Assembly: GCF_014764705.1 (NCBI RefSeq)
Contig: NZ_JACXXG010000018.1
Location: 1-64,000, forward strand
DNA: 64,000 bases
Origin: Stutzerimonas kunmingensis
GTDB lineage: Bacteria > Pseudomonadota > Gammaproteobacteria > Pseudomonadales > Pseudomonadaceae
Direction of reading: 5' to 3'
Positions 7,679 to 19,751 of this stretch are shown one piece after another. The notes under the pieces were generated by a model that saw nothing but the letters and a program-made list of their open reading frames with translations, was not told where the DNA came from and did no database searches. Position 1 is the first letter of the stretch. Every line of letters starts with the position of its first letter. The translations under genes and the position numbers were made by a program.

Positions 7679-9106
7679 TCAGCGCGAGTGAGGGACCGGG
7701 GCGAGCAGTTCCGCCGGCGGCATTTCGCACTGAATCTTGCGGCCAATCAGCGCTTCGATCGGCGGCAGGGCGAAGGAGTCGTCCTCGCCCGCGAAGCTGA
7801 TCGACGTGCCGCTGGTGCCGGCACGGCCGGTGCGGCCGATGCGGTGCACGTAGTCATCCGGATCTTCCGGCAGCGTAAAGTTGATCACGTGGCTGATGCC
7901 GTCGACATGGATGCCTCGACCGGCGACATCGGTCGCCACCAGTACCCGAATCTTGCCCTCGCGGAAACCTTCCAGCGTGCGGATGCGCTTGTGCTGCGGC
8001 ACGTCGCCGGACATCTGCGCGGCGCTGATGCCGTCCCGGGTCAGGCGTTCCTCGATGCGCCGCACTTCATCCTTGCGGTTGGCGAAGACCATCACCCGAG
8101 TCCAGTCATTCTGGGTGATCAGGTTGTACAGTAGCTTGTACTTGTCGCTGCCAGCCACGGCGAATACGTGTTGCTCGACGGTGTCGCTGGCGACGTTTTC
8201 CGGCTCGATCTCGACCACGGCGGGGTTGGTCGTCCACTGCTGCGCCAGGTTCATCACGTCATCGGTGAACGTGGCTGAGAACAGTAGGGTCTGGCGTTCG
8301 CTCTTGGGCGGCGTCTGCCGGATGATCTGGCGGACCTGCGGAATGAAGCCCATGTCGAGCATGCGATCGGCTTCATCCAGCACCATCACCTCGACCATGT
8401 CCAGATGCACCTCGCCGCGCTGGTTGAAATCCAGCAAGCGCCCGGGCGTGGCAACCAGGATGTCGCAGAATTTCGATTCCAGCAGCTTGAGCTGCTTGTC
8501 GAAGTCCATGCCGCCGACGAAGCTCATCACGTTCAGGTTGGTGTACTTGGTCAGGTCCAGCGCGTCATTGGCGATCTGCACCACGAGTTCACGGGTCGGT
8601 GCGATGATCAGTGCGCGCGGTTCGCCCATATAGCGGTCCCGCGGCGGTGGAGTGTCGAGCAGCTGTGTGATGGTGGAGATGAGAAACGCAGCCGTCTTGC
8701 CGGTGCCGGTCTGGGCGCGGCCAATGGCGTCTCTGCCGGCGAGGGTATAGCCGAGTACCTGGGCCTGGATCGGCGTGCAGTAGGGAAAACCCAGGTCATG
8801 AATTGCGTGCATCAGCTCGGGTGCGAGCTTGAAGTCGTGGAAGCGGGTCTTGCCTTCGGCCGCTTCGACCTCGAAGTCCTCCAGCTTCCAGGCCGGAGCG
8901 GCGGGTTTTGGCGGCTTGCTGCTGCGTTGACGGCGCGGCTTTTCGGCGGCGCGCTCAGCGGGCTGCGGCTTGGGTTGAGTCTCAGGCGTCGTTGCTTGCT
9001 GCGGGGCGCTGTGTTGACCCTCGTGGTCGGCGGCGCGCACGTCATCGGCTGCGCTGGCCCGTACATCCGGGGCATTGCCAAAGATTTTCTTGAGTGCTTT
9101 GAGCAC
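7679..9106 (-). CDS. rhlB: DEAD-box ATP-dependent RNA helicase RhlB
   Basis: A cytoplasmic RNA helicase that unwinds structured RNA, classically for the degradosome. With the chosen GTG start it is 475 aa: a basic low-complexity Ala/Pro/Gln-rich leader (11-75), then the two RecA domains with AQTGTGKT (131-138), [12 protein letters not shown] (244-247), SAT (277-279) and HRIGRTGR (421-428). The start is uncertain. GTG at 9104-9106 begins the [10 protein letters not shown] block that I expect at the N-terminus, with GAG nine bases upstream. An in-frame ATG at 9164-9166 has a better GAGG site and would give 495 aa. The only ATG in between (9118-9120) is out of frame. Confidence 0.93.
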   Translation of the reverse strand: MLKALKKIFGNAPDVRASAADDVRAADHEGQHSAPQQATTPETQPKPQPAERAAEKPRRQRSSKPPKPAAPAWKLEDFEVEAAEGKTRFHDFKLAPELMHAIHDLGFPYCTPIQAQVLGYTLAGRDAIGRAQTGTGKTAAFLISTITQLLDTPPPRDRYMGEPRALIIAPTRELVVQIANDALDLTKYTNLNVMSFVGGMDFDKQLKLLESKFCDILVATPGRLLDFNQRGEVHLDMVEVMVLDEADRMLDMGFIPQVRQIIRQTPPKSERQTLLFSATFTDDVMNLAQQWTTNPAVVEIEPENVASDTVEQHVFAVAGSDKYKLLYNLITQNDWTRVMVFANRKDEVRRIEERLTRDGISAAQMSGDVPQHKRIRTLEGFREGKIRVLVATDVAGRGIHVDGISHVINFTLPEDPDDYVHRIGRTGRAGTSGTSISFAGEDDSFALPPIEALIGRKIQCEMPPAELLAPVPHSR

Positions 9107-9392
9107 GGTCTTCTCGTCATTTATTAGGAAAGTGTCGCGCGCCAGTGTAATGCAAGACGCATGCATGGCGAAGCCTCGCGCACGGGAAGGCTTGACTTCC
9201 AGCGGGCGCACTCGCGCCTGGAGTATTGTTGTGCGATACCGCGCGGGCCCGGTCAGGGCCTTGGGGCATGGCCGTGCCTGATGCCAGGTTCAAGCGTGGC
9301 AGGATGCTGGCCGCGCTTGAGCCTGCCAGGTGGCGGACGGTCAAGCGCGCCGCCCATCCTTCCTTTGATGAACAGGCAACCGGAGCTGGTGC
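9107..9392. other. Intergenic region between the carboxylesterase gene and rhlB
   Basis: About 286 bases upstream of rhlB and downstream of the esterase. It should hold the rhlB promoter and 5' leader. I see short GC-rich inverted segments but no convincing gene, terminator with a T run, or repeat family. Confidence 0.4.
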
Positions 9393-10403
<1,011 letters not shown>

Positions 10404-11432
10404 ATGATTAGGGTGAAATCCACACTGGCTGCGCTGGGTGCAGCGTCACTGCTGGGAATCAGCGGGCTGGCGCAAGCGGGGGCGACCCTCGATGCAGTGC
10501 AGAAGAAAGGATTCGTGCAGTGCGGCATCAGTGATGGCCTTCCGGGCTTTTCCTACGCCGATGCAAAGGGGCAATACCTGGGGATCGACGTGGATGTCTG
10601 TCGCGCGGTGGCCGCGGCCGTGTTCGGTGACGCCAGTAAGGTCAAGTACAGTCCGTTGACCGCCAAGGAGCGCTTCACCGCGCTGCAATCCGGTGAAGTG
10701 GACATGCTGTCGCGCAACACCACCTGGACCAGCTCGCGTGATGCGGCGATGGGCCTGAATTTCACCGGCGTGACCTATTACGACGGTCAAGGCTTTCTGG
10801 TGAACAAGGAGCTGGGTGTCAAGAGTGCCAAGGAGCTGGATGGCGCGACTGTCTGCATTCAGGCAGGCACCACTACCGAACTCAATCTCTCCGACTATTT
10901 CCGCGCCAACAACCTGAAGTACACCCCCATCACCTACGACACCTCGGACGAAAGCGCCAAGTCACTGGAGTCGGGCCGTTGCGACGTGCTCACTTCCGAC
11001 CAGTCGCAGCTCTACGCCCAGCGCATCAAGCTGGCAAAGCCTGATGACTACGTAGTGCTACCCGAAGTGATATCCAAGGAGCCCCTCGGCCCGGCGGTCC
11101 GCCAAGGCGATGAGGAATGGTTCGATATCGTGCGTTGGACCTTGTTCGCCATGCTCAACGCCGAGGAATTGGGCATCACTTCGGCAAACGTCGAAGAAAA
11201 GGCCAAGAGCACCAAGAACCCTGACGTCGCCCGGCTTTTGGGTGTCGAAGGGGAGTATGGCAAGGACCTGAAGCTGCCGAAGGACTGGGCGGTGCAGATC
11301 GTCAAGCAGGTCGGTAACTATGGCGAGATCTTCGATCGAAACGTCGGCGCCGGCAGCGAGCTGAAGATCGAACGTGGCCTCAATGCCCTGTGGAACAACG
11401 GCGGCGTGCAGTACGCCCCGCCGGTACGTTGA
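10404..11432 (+). CDS. aapJ: General L-amino acid ABC transporter, periplasmic binding protein
   Basis: A 342-aa solute-binding protein with a signal peptide ending near residue 25 (LAQA). The mature part opens GATLDAVQKKGFVQCGIS, typical of AapJ/BztA proteins that deliver a broad range of L-amino acids to AapQM. The start follows a strong CTGGAGG. It is the first gene of aapJQMP and is separated from aapQ by a terminator-like hairpin. This arrangement usually yields more binding protein than membrane subunits. Confidence 0.93.
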   Translation: MIRVKSTLAALGAASLLGISGLAQAGATLDAVQKKGFVQCGISDGLPGFSYADAKGQYLGIDVDVCRAVAAAVFGDASKVKYSPLTAKERFTALQSGEVDMLSRNTTWTSSRDAAMGLNFTGVTYYDGQGFLVNKELGVKSAKELDGATVCIQAGTTTELNLSDYFRANNLKYTPITYDTSDESAKSLESGRCDVLTSDQSQLYAQRIKLAKPDDYVVLPEVISKEPLGPAVRQGDEEWFDIVRWTLFAMLNAEELGITSANVEEKAKSTKNPDVARLLGVEGEYGKDLKLPKDWAVQIVKQVGNYGEIFDRNVGAGSELKIERGLNALWNNGGVQYAPPVR

Positions 11433-11437
11433 CCAAG

Positions 11438-11464
11438 CGGGGCCGGCTACACCGGCCCCGTTTT
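11438..11464 (+). terminator. Terminator/attenuator hairpin between aapJ and aapQ
   Basis: A perfect 9-bp GC-rich stem, CGGGGCCGG-CTACA-CCGGCCCCG, is followed directly by TTTT, six bases after the aapJ stop. It should end or slow most transcripts after aapJ, or protect the aapJ message from 3' exonucleases. Confidence 0.8.
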
Positions 11465-11479
11465 CCAAAGGGAGAAGTG

Positions 11480-11506
11480 CCGCCGGCGCGCACAACGCGC
11501 CGGCGG
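11480..11506 (+). promoter_or_regulatory. Second strong hairpin just ahead of aapQ
   Basis: A perfect 11-bp stem made only of G and C (CCGCCGGCGCG / CGCGCCGGCGG) with the loop CACAA lies 16 bases after the first hairpin and 19 bases before the aapQ start. It has no T run, so it is not a typical terminator; it may act on mRNA stability or on access to the aapQ ribosome site. Confidence 0.6.
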
Positions 11507-11525
11507 TGCGGTATGAGGACATTCG

Positions 11526-12710
11526 ATGCGAACCATCGACAATCCTAGGCCGGCTGGCGGGTCGCTATTGACCGACCCACGGGCACGCGCCTGGCTGTTT
11601 CAGATTCTGGCTGTAATCACCGTCGTAGCATTCGGCTGGTACCTTTTTCACAATACCCAGACCAACCTTGCCCATCGCGGCATTACCTCCGGCTTCGGTT
11701 TCCTTGAGAACGCCGCCGGCTTCGGCATATCCCAACACCTGATCGATTACAGCGAGAGCGACACCTACGGTCGCGTCTTCTGGGTCGGGCTGCTCAATAC
11801 GCTGTTGGTCAGCGTCATCGGGATATTTCTCGCAACGGTGATGGGGTTCATCCTCGGCGTGGGACGCCTCTCGAGCAACTGGCTGATCCGTCAATTGGCG
11901 ACGCTCTACATCGAGATATTCCGCAATATCCCGCCGTTGTTGCTGATCTTCTTCGTCTACTTCGCTGTGATCAGCCCGTTGCCTGGGCCGCGCAACAGCC
12001 TGAGCCTATGGGATGCGGTGTTCGTCAACAACCGTGGCGTGCAGATGCCGGCACCCAGCGCCGCCGATGGCTTCTGGTCATTCTGGCTGGCGTTGCTCGT
12101 GGCGCTGGTCGCGGTAGTCCTGCTCAACCGCTGGGCTCGGGCGCGGCGGCATGCCACCGGGCAGATGTTTCCGGTGTTCTGGACCAGTCTAGGGTTGTTT
12201 CTTGCCATCCCCTGGCTGATGACCTTCATTGCAGGCGTACCTTTCACCTGGGAAGTGCCGGAGTTGCAGCGCTTCAACATTCGCGGTGGTTGGGTGGTGA
12301 TCCCGGAGCTGGTTTCGATCGTGGTGGCGTTGTCGGTGTATACCGCGGCGTTCATCGGCGAAACCGTGCGTTCAGGCATTCAGTCAGTCAGCCATGGCCA
12401 GACCGAGGCCGCCGCTTCGCTTGGGTTGCGCCCAGGCCAGGTATTGCGGCTGGTGATCGTGCCGCAAGCGTTGCGGGTGATCGTGCCGCCGCTGACCAGC
12501 CAATACCTGAACCTGGCAAAGAACTCGTCGCTCGCTGCTGCTATCGGTTATCCGGACATGGTGTCGCTATTCGCCGGCACGGTGCTCAATCAGACCGGGC
12601 AGGCCATCGAAACCATGGCCATCACCATGAGTGTCTATTTGGCCATCAGCATCAGCATCTCGCTGCTGATGAACTGGTACAACAAGCGCATTGCGCTGAT
12701 CGAGCGGTGA
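11526..12710 (+). CDS. aapQ: General L-amino acid ABC transporter, permease AapQ
   Basis: A 394-aa inner-membrane permease of the His/Glu/Gln/Arg class. It has an N-terminal helix (about 25-42), several further helices, and the EAA-type coupling loop near residues 280-300 (GQTEAAASLGLRPGQVLRLVIVPQ) where the ATPase AapP docks. It pairs with AapM to form the channel. TGAGGAC precedes the ATG. The long Pro-containing periplasmic segment between the early and late helices is normal for AapQ. Confidence 0.93.
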   Translation: MRTIDNPRPAGGSLLTDPRARAWLFQILAVITVVAFGWYLFHNTQTNLAHRGITSGFGFLENAAGFGISQHLIDYSESDTYGRVFWVGLLNTLLVSVIGIFLATVMGFILGVGRLSSNWLIRQLATLYIEIFRNIPPLLLIFFVYFAVISPLPGPRNSLSLWDAVFVNNRGVQMPAPSAADGFWSFWLALLVALVAVVLLNRWARARRHATGQMFPVFWTSLGLFLAIPWLMTFIAGVPFTWEVPELQRFNIRGGWVVIPELVSIVVALSVYTAAFIGETVRSGIQSVSHGQTEAAASLGLRPGQVLRLVIVPQALRVIVPPLTSQYLNLAKNSSLAAAIGYPDMVSLFAGTVLNQTGQAIETMAITMSVYLAISISISLLMNWYNKRIALIER

Positions 12711-12714
12711 GCGC

Positions 12715-13812
12715 ATGACCATCCATACCTTCAAGCCCGACCTGCCGCCACCGACGATCAGCATCGGTGCGCTCGGCTGGCTACGGGCCAATCTGTTTTC
12801 CAGCTGGATCAATACCCTGCTGACGCTGGTAGGGCTATACCTGCTCTGGCTGATTGTGCCGCCGGTACTCGAATGGGCCATCTTCAAGGCCGACTGGACC
12901 GGTGAAACCCGCGCCGACTGCAGCCGCGAAGGCGCCTGCTGGGTGTTCATTCAGACCCGGTTCGGCCAGTTCATGTACGGCTTCTATCCGACGGAGCTGC
13001 GCTGGCGAGTCGATGCGGCAGCCTGGCTGGCGATCATCGGTGCGGCGCCGCTGTTCCTGCGGCAGATGCCACACAAGTTGCGCTACGGACTGGGCTATCT
13101 GCTGGTTTACCCGCTGCTAGCCTACTGGCTGCTGCATGGTGGCTTTCTCGGCCTGCAGACGGTGCCTACCAGTCAGTGGGGCGGGCTCATGCTGACCGTA
13201 GTGATCGCTGCCGTGGGCATTGCCGGTGCTTTGCCGCTGGGCATTCTGCTGGCATTGGGACGGCGCTCGGACATGCCGGCTATTCGCGTGCTCTGCGTGA
13301 CCTTCATCGAGTTCTGGCGCGGCGTGCCGTTGATCACCGTGCTGTTCATGTCCTCGGTGATGCTGCCGCTGTTCCTGCCCGAAGGCATGAGCCTCGACAA
13401 GCTGCTGCGGGCAATGCTGATGGTGGTGTTCTTCGAGGCCGCCTACATCGCCGAGGTGGTACGTGGCGGTCTGCAGGCGATCCCCAAGGGGCAGTACGAG
13501 GCTGCGGCGGCCATGGGCCTGGGCTACTGGCGCAGCACGCTGCTGGTGATCCTGCCGCAGGCGCTGAAGCTGGTAATCCCAGGCATCGTCAACACCTTCA
13601 TTGCCCTGTTCAAGGACACCAGCCTGGTGATCATCATCGGCCTGTTCGACTTCCTCAACAGCATCAAGCGCGCCACCGCGGACCCGGCCTGGCTAGGCAT
13701 GTCCACCGAGGGTTACGTGTTCGCCGCGCTGGTGTACTGGATGTTCTGTTTCGGCATGTCCCGCTATTCGATGCGCCTGGAGCGCAAGCTGGACACCGGC
13801 CACAAGCATTAG
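12715..13812 (+). CDS. aapM: General L-amino acid ABC transporter, permease AapM
   Basis: The 365-aa second permease, starting four bases after aapQ. Multiple hydrophobic helices and a coupling loop (KGQYEAAAAMGLGYW, about 260-274) identify the family. An extended periplasmic part near residues 60-90 with two Cys (in RADCSREGACW) is present, as in other AapM proteins. It forms the heterodimeric channel with AapQ. Confidence 0.93.
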   Translation: MTIHTFKPDLPPPTISIGALGWLRANLFSSWINTLLTLVGLYLLWLIVPPVLEWAIFKADWTGETRADCSREGACWVFIQTRFGQFMYGFYPTELRWRVDAAAWLAIIGAAPLFLRQMPHKLRYGLGYLLVYPLLAYWLLHGGFLGLQTVPTSQWGGLMLTVVIAAVGIAGALPLGILLALGRRSDMPAIRVLCVTFIEFWRGVPLITVLFMSSVMLPLFLPEGMSLDKLLRAMLMVVFFEAAYIAEVVRGGLQAIPKGQYEAAAAMGLGYWRSTLLVILPQALKLVIPGIVNTFIALFKDTSLVIIIGLFDFLNSIKRATADPAWLGMSTEGYVFAALVYWMFCFGMSRYSMRLERKLDTGHKH

Positions 13813-13821
13813 GAGTGATAT

Positions 13822-14589
<768 letters not shown>

Positions 14590-14715
14590 TCCAAGCCGGG
14601 CCTGGCGTGCCGTCGGGAACACGCGGCGCCTGGCTGTGTTCAGCCTTAGCCTCGGCCGCCGTCATGGGCTAGAATACGCGCCCCGACTGCTCCCCCCTCC
14701 GAGGCTGTTCCGACG

Positions 14716-17700
14716 ATGTTGATCCTGCGCGGCGCTCCCGCTCTTTCCGCCTTCCGTCATGGCAAGCTCCTGGCACAACTGACCGATAAGGTCCCCGCCG
14801 TCAGCGGGCTGTATGCCGAGTTCGCCCATTTCGCCGAAGTTTCCGGCACGCTCGGCGCGGATGAGCAGAACGTACTGACCCGCCTGCTGAAGTACGGCCC
14901 CAGTGTGCCGGTGCAGGAACCTGCCGGGCGGCTGTTCCTCGTGGTGCCTCGCTTCGGCACCATTTCGCCGTGGTCGAGCAAGGCCAGCGATATCGCCCAC
15001 AACTGCGGGCTGGAGAAGGTCCAGCGGCTGGAGCGGGGTATCGCCTATTACGTGCAGGGCGAGTTTTCCGATAGCGATGCACAGCTGATTGCCGCAGCGC
15101 TTCACGACCGCATGACGCAAATGGTGCTCGATCGTTTCGAAGCAGCCGCCAACCTGTTCAGCCATGCCGAGCCCAAGTCGCTGACTGCCGTGGACATCCT
15201 CGGTGGCGGTCGCGCCGCGCTGGAAAAGGCCAACACCGACCTGGGCCTGGCCCTGGCCGAAGACGAGATCGATTATCTGGTCAGTGCCTTCCAGGGCCTC
15301 AAGCGAAACCCGCACGACATCGAACTGATGATGTTCGCGCAGGCCAACTCCGAGCACTGCCGCCACAAGATCTTCAACGCCAGCTGGGACATCGACGGCG
15401 AGAGCCAGGACAAGTCGCTGTTCGGCATGATCAAGAACACCTACCAGATGCACAGCGAGAACGTGCTGTCCGCTTACAAAGACAATGCGTCGGTCATCGT
15501 CGGCCACACGGCAGGGCGTTTCTTCCCCAATCCTGAAACCCGCCAATACGGCGCGGTGCAGGAGCCGGTGCACATCCTGATGAAGGTGGAAACCCACAAC
15601 CACCCGACCGCGATCTCGCCGTTCTCGGGTGCTTCCACCGGTTCCGGTGGCGAGATTCGCGACGAGGGCGCCACCGGCCGCGGCGCCAAGCCAAAGGCCG
15701 GTCTGACCGGTTTCACCGTCTCCAACCTGAACATCCCCGGCTTCGAGCAGCCGTGGGAACAGGCCTACGGCAAGCCGGAACGCATCGTCACGCCGCTGGA
15801 CATCATGATTGAAGGCCCTCTGGGCGGCGCCGCGTTCAACAACGAGTTCGGCCGCCCGGCGCTGACCGGTTACTTCCGTACCTTCGAGCAGTCGATCAAC
15901 ACGCCGCGCGGCGACGAGGTGCGTGGTTATCACAAGCCGATCATGCTCGCTGGCGGCATGGGCAATATCCGTGAAGATCACGTGCAGAAGGCCGAGATCA
16001 CCGTTGGCGCCAAGCTGATCGTGCTCGGCGGGCCGGCCATGCTGATCGGCCTGGGCGGCGGCGCCGCCTCCTCGGTCGCGACCGGTGCCAGCTCGGCCGA
16101 TCTTGATTTCGCCTCAGTACAGCGCGAGAACCCGGAAATGGAACGCCGCTGCCAGGAGGTCATCGACCGCTGCTGGCAGCTGGGCGACCAGAACCCCATC
16201 GCCTTCATCCATGACGTCGGTGCCGGTGGCATTTCCAATGCCTTCCCGGAGCTGGTCAACGACGGTGGCCGCGGTGGCCGCTTCGAACTTCGCAACGTGC
16301 CTAACGACGAGCCGGGCATGGCCCCGCACGAGATCTGGAGCAACGAGTCCCAGGAGCGTTACGTGCTGGCCGTCAGTGCCGCCGATTTCGAGCGTTTCCA
16401 GGCTATCTGCGAACGTGAACGCTGCCCGTTCGCGGTTGTCGGCGAGGCGATCGAAGAGCCACAACTGACCGTCACCGACAGCCATTTCGGCAACACCCCG
16501 GTGGACATGCCGCTCGAAGTGCTACTCGGTAAGCCGCCGCGCATGCACCGCAGCGCCAGCCGCGAAGCGGAGCTGGGCGATGACTTCGATGCGGCTACTG
16601 TCGATCTGAATGAGGCGGTCACCCGGGTGCTGCGCCACCCAGCGGTCGCCAGCAAGAGCTTCCTGATCACCATCGGCGACCGCAGCATCACCGGCCAGGT
16701 AGCGCGAGATCAGATGGTCGGCCCTTGGCAGGTGCCGGTCGCCGACTGCGCCGTCACGGCTACCAGCTACGACGTTTACACCGGCGAGGCCATGGCGATG
16801 GGCGAGCGTACGCCGCTGGCACTGCTGGATGCCCCGGCGTCGGGCCGCATGGCCATCGGCGAAACGCTGACCAACCTGGCAGCGGCACGCATCGAGAAGA
16901 TCTCCGACATCAAGTTGTCCGCCAACTGGATGGCCGCCGCCGGCCACCCCGGCGAAGACGCGCGGCTGTACGACACCGTGCGAGCCGTCGGCATGGAGCT
17001 GTGCCCGCAGCTGGGCCTGACCATTCCGGTGGGCAAGGACTCGATGTCAATGAAGACCCGTTGGTCGGAGGAGGGCGCCGAGAAAAGCGTGACCTCGCCG
17101 ATGTCGCTGATCGTTTCCGGCTTCGCCCCGGTCACTGATATCCGCCAGACCCTGACCCCGCAGTTGCGCTTGGACAAGGGCGCAACGGACCTGATCCTGA
17201 TCGATCTGGGATGCGGCCAGAACCGCATGGGTGCTTCGATTCTTGCGCAGGTGTACGGTCAGCTTGGTCGCCAGGCACCCGACGTCGATGATGCCGAAGA
17301 CCTGCAGGCGTTCTTCGCCGTGGTCCAGGGGCTGAACGCCGACGGTCTGCTACTGGCCTACCACGACCGTTCCGACGGTGGTCTGCTGACCACTGTGCTG
17401 GAAATGGCGTTTGCCGGTCACTGTGGCCTGAGTCTGAATCTCGATGGCCTGCTGGAGAGTGCCGCAGATGTCGCACCGATGCTCTTCAACGAGGAGCTTG
17501 GTGCGGTGATTCAGGTGCGTCAGGACGACACCGAGATCGTGCTGGCACAGTTCAGCGCAGCCGGTCTGGGTGACTGTGTCGCGGTCATCGGTCAGCCGGT
17601 CAACAATGGCCATGTGTCGATCAAGCACGGCGAAAACGAAGTCTTCGCCGGTGAGCGCCGCCTGCTGCAGCGCCAGTGGGCAGAAACCAGCTATCAGATC

Positions 17701-18612
17701 CAGCGTCTGCGCGATAACGCCGAGTGCGCCGATCAGGAGTTCGACGCGCTGCTCGAAGAGGACAACCTGGGTCTCAGTGCCAAGCTCAGCTTCGACGTGA
17801 ACGAGGACATCGCTGCGCCCTACATCAAGCGTGGCATTCGTCCGCAGATTGCGGTGCTGCGCGAGCAGGGCGTCAACGGCCAAGTAGAGATGGCGGCGGC
17901 GTTCGACCGTGCCGGTTTTGCCGCGGTCGACGTGCACATGAGCGATATCCTTTCCGGTCGTGTCAGCCTTGAGGAGTTCAAGGGCCTGGTCGCCTGCGGT
18001 GGCTTCTCCTACGGCGACGTGCTCGGCGCCGGTGAAGGCTGGGCCAAGTCGATCCTGTTCAATGCGCGTGCACGGGATGGCTTCCAGGCCTTCTTCGAGC
18101 GCAAGGACAGCTTCGCTCTCGGCGTGTGCAATGGTTGCCAGATGATGAGCAACCTGCACGAGCTGATCCCGGGCACCGAGAACTGGCCTCACTTCGTGCG
18201 TAACCGCTCGGAGCAGTTTGAAGCGCGGGTGGCGATGGTTCAGATTCAGGATTCGCCATCGATCTTCCTGCAGGGCATGGCCGGCTCCCGCCTGCCGATC
18301 GCCATCGCCCACGGCGAAGGCCATGCGGAGTTCGAGAGCGAAGAGGCCATGCTGCAGGCAGATCTTTCCGGCACCGTGGCGCTGCGCTTCGTGGATAACC
18401 ACGGCAAGGTCACCGAGCGTTACCCGGCCAACCCGAACGGCTCGCCGCGCGGTATCACCGGTCTCAGCAGTCGCGATGGCCGCGTGACCATCATGATGCC
18501 GCACCCGGAGCGGGTGTTCCGCGCTGTGACCAACTCCTGGCGCCCTGACGAGTGGCAGGAAGACGGCGGCTGGATGCGCATGTTCCGCAATGCGCGGGTC
18601 TGGGTCGACTGA
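14716..18612 (+). CDS. purL: Phosphoribosylformylglycinamidine synthase
   Basis: Fourth step of de novo purine synthesis: FGAR, glutamine and ATP to FGAM. It is the large single-chain proteobacterial form, 1298 aa. The N-terminal domain is followed by the AIR-synthase-like ATPase halves (ANSEHCRHK and [17 protein letters not shown] are visible near 210 and 290) and a C-terminal glutamine amidotransferase. The amidotransferase triad is C1138 in GVCNGC and H1263/E1265 in MPHPE. A TAGAAT -10-like element lies at 14670-14675. Spacing from aapP and its own terminator suggest a single-gene unit. Confidence 0.97.
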   Translation: MLILRGAPALSAFRHGKLLAQLTDKVPAVSGLYAEFAHFAEVSGTLGADEQNVLTRLLKYGPSVPVQEPAGRLFLVVPRFGTISPWSSKASDIAHNCGLEKVQRLERGIAYYVQGEFSDSDAQLIAAALHDRMTQMVLDRFEAAANLFSHAEPKSLTAVDILGGGRAALEKANTDLGLALAEDEIDYLVSAFQGLKRNPHDIELMMFAQANSEHCRHKIFNASWDIDGESQDKSLFGMIKNTYQMHSENVLSAYKDNASVIVGHTAGRFFPNPETRQYGAVQEPVHILMKVETHNHPTAISPFSGASTGSGGEIRDEGATGRGAKPKAGLTGFTVSNLNIPGFEQPWEQAYGKPERIVTPLDIMIEGPLGGAAFNNEFGRPALTGYFRTFEQSINTPRGDEVRGYHKPIMLAGGMGNIREDHVQKAEITVGAKLIVLGGPAMLIGLGGGAASSVATGASSADLDFASVQRENPEMERRCQEVIDRCWQLGDQNPIAFIHDVGAGGISNAFPELVNDGGRGGRFELRNVPNDEPGMAPHEIWSNESQERYVLAVSAADFERFQAICERERCPFAVVGEAIEEPQLTVTDSHFGNTPVDMPLEVLLGKPPRMHRSASREAELGDDFDAATVDLNEAVTRVLRHPAVASKSFLITIGDRSITGQVARDQMVGPWQVPVADCAVTATSYDVYTGEAMAMGERTPLALLDAPASGRMAIGETLTNLAAARIEKISDIKLSANWMAAAGHPGEDARLYDTVRAVGMELCPQLGLTIPVGKDSMSMKTRWSEEGAEKSVTSPMSLIVSGFAPVTDIRQTLTPQLRLDKGATDLILIDLGCGQNRMGASILAQVYGQLGRQAPDVDDAEDLQAFFAVVQGLNADGLLLAYHDRSDGGLLTTVLEMAFAGHCGLSLNLDGLLESAADVAPMLFNEELGAVIQVRQDDTEIVLAQFSAAGLGDCVAVIGQPVNNGHVSIKHGENEVFAGERRLLQRQWAETSYQIQRLRDNAECADQEFDALLEEDNLGLSAKLSFDVNEDIAAPYIKRGIRPQIAVLREQGVNGQVEMAAAFDRAGFAAVDVHMSDILSGRVSLEEFKGLVACGGFSYGDVLGAGEGWAKSILFNARARDGFQAFFERKDSFALGVCNGCQMMSNLHELIPGTENWPHFVRNRSEQFEARVAMVQIQDSPSIFLQGMAGSRLPIAIAHGEGHAEFESEEAMLQADLSGTVALRFVDNHGKVTERYPANPNGSPRGITGLSSRDGRVTIMMPHPERVFRAVTNSWRPDEWQEDGGWMRMFRNARVWVD

Positions 18613-18642
18613 CCGACCGGGTCAATCTGGCCATTCCCGAGG

Positions 18643-18673
18643 AGCCCGTCGATAGCATATCGGCGGGCTTTTT
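18643..18673 (+). terminator. Rho-independent terminator of purL
   Basis: A ten-pair stem (AGCCCGTCGAT / ATCGGCGGGCT, one T-G wobble) with a short AGCAT-type loop runs straight into TTTTT, about 30 bases past the purL stop. Confidence 0.9.
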
Positions 18674-18815
18674 CATTTGTGACAAAGGTCTATGAACCGG
18701 CAGCGCAAAGCGTCGTCTGAGCTATGACGCGCCGCACTATTCGGCGCGCACACGGATGGCATAATGCCAGTTCGCTCGGCCGGTGGAGGTCGGGCTCATC
18801 TGCACGGAGAGGTCG

Positions 18816-19133
18816 ATGTACAAGCTGTGTTTCTATGTTCCAGACAGTCATCTGGAAGCGGTCAAGAAAGCAGTGTTCGCCGCCGGCGCTGGCCGCATAG
18901 GCGCATATGACAGTTGCTGCTGGCAGGTGCTGGGGCAGGGGCAGTACCGCCCGTTGGAGGGAAGCCAGCCTTTTATCGGGCAAACCGGGCAGGTGCAGCA
19001 CATTCCCGAGTGGAAGGTCGAATTGGTTGTGGCGGACGAGCTGATTCACGACAGCGTGAAGGCAATGAAGAAGGCCCATCCGTATGAAACGCCTGCGTTC
19101 GACGTCTGGCGTTTGTCCGACATGCAGTTCTAG
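18816..19133 (+). CDS. NIF3-like / YqfO-family small protein
   Basis: A 105-aa single-domain protein matching the inserted YqfO-type domain of NIF3 (DUF34) proteins. It opens MYKLCFYVPDSHLEAVKKAVF and carries the GAGRIGAYDSCCW block (24-36) and the HPYETPAFDVW tail. Function is unknown; related proteins bind metal ions or regulatory partners. The ATG at 18816 follows GGAGAGG, whereas the upstream in-frame ATG at 18783 has no good site and adds unconserved residues. It is a single gene between the purL terminator and the convergent L,D-transpeptidase gene. Confidence 0.85.
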   Translation: MYKLCFYVPDSHLEAVKKAVFAAGAGRIGAYDSCCWQVLGQGQYRPLEGSQPFIGQTGQVQHIPEWKVELVVADELIHDSVKAMKKAHPYETPAFDVWRLSDMQF

Positions 19134-19189
19134 CCTAACGGGTCGGGGCAGTCCTGGCGATTGCGGCGCCCCGGCATTGATTCCTGGCG

Positions 19190-19693
19190 TTACGGGCGAA
19201 TCTCGATCAGCGTGCCATCCTTCACCAGCGCCCAGATCTCGCGCATGTCGCTGTTGCTCAGCGCGATGCAGCCCTCGGTCCAGTCCAGGGTGTGGAAGAA
19301 CCACTCCGGATACTCCTCATCCAGTGGCGTGCCGTGCAGCATGATCATGCTTCCAGGCGCTACGCCTTCCTGCTGTGCGCGGGCCAGGTCACGCGCGTTG
19401 GGGTAGGAGATGTGCATCGACAGGTTGTATTTGTCGCTGGTCTTGCGCCAGTCGATCCAGTAGAAGCCTTCCGGCGTGCGCTTGTCGCCTTCGCGCAGCT
19501 TTGCACCGTCGGGTTGTTTGCCCAGCGAAACGCGATAGCTCTTGAGTGTCTGGCCAGCGCTGACCAGATGGAGTTTGCGTTCCGACTTGATTACCAGCAC
19601 TTTGTCGATGGGTGAACCGCCCAGGCTGGGCGTCGCATTGGCGTGGGAGAACGCGGTAAAGGTGAGGCAGAGCAGGGCGAGCAGCCAGCGCAT
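19190..19693 (-). CDS. Periplasmic L,D-transpeptidase (YkuD domain)
   Basis: A 167-aa secreted enzyme with a signal peptide to about residue 20 (SHANA). The YkuD domain starts at KVLVIKSERKLHL, and the active site is visible as MIMLHGTP (H120) and EGCIALSNSD (C142). Such enzymes form 3-3 peptidoglycan cross-links or attach proteins to the wall through meso-DAP; which of these this one does cannot be told. ATG 19691-19693 follows AAGGAA; a longer frame adds a non-signal leader. It shares orientation with the adjacent Nudix gene, 58 bp upstream. Confidence 0.88.
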   Translation of the reverse strand: MRWLLALLCLTFTAFSHANATPSLGGSPIDKVLVIKSERKLHLVSAGQTLKSYRVSLGKQPDGAKLREGDKRTPEGFYWIDWRKTSDKYNLSMHISYPNARDLARAQQEGVAPGSMIMLHGTPLDEEYPEWFFHTLDWTEGCIALSNSDMREIWALVKDGTLIEIRP

Positions 19694-19751
19694 CGAGGCT
19701 TTCCTTCGAACTTCATCAGACCTGTATGTGCCAGCCGGTCCGGCAGACACT

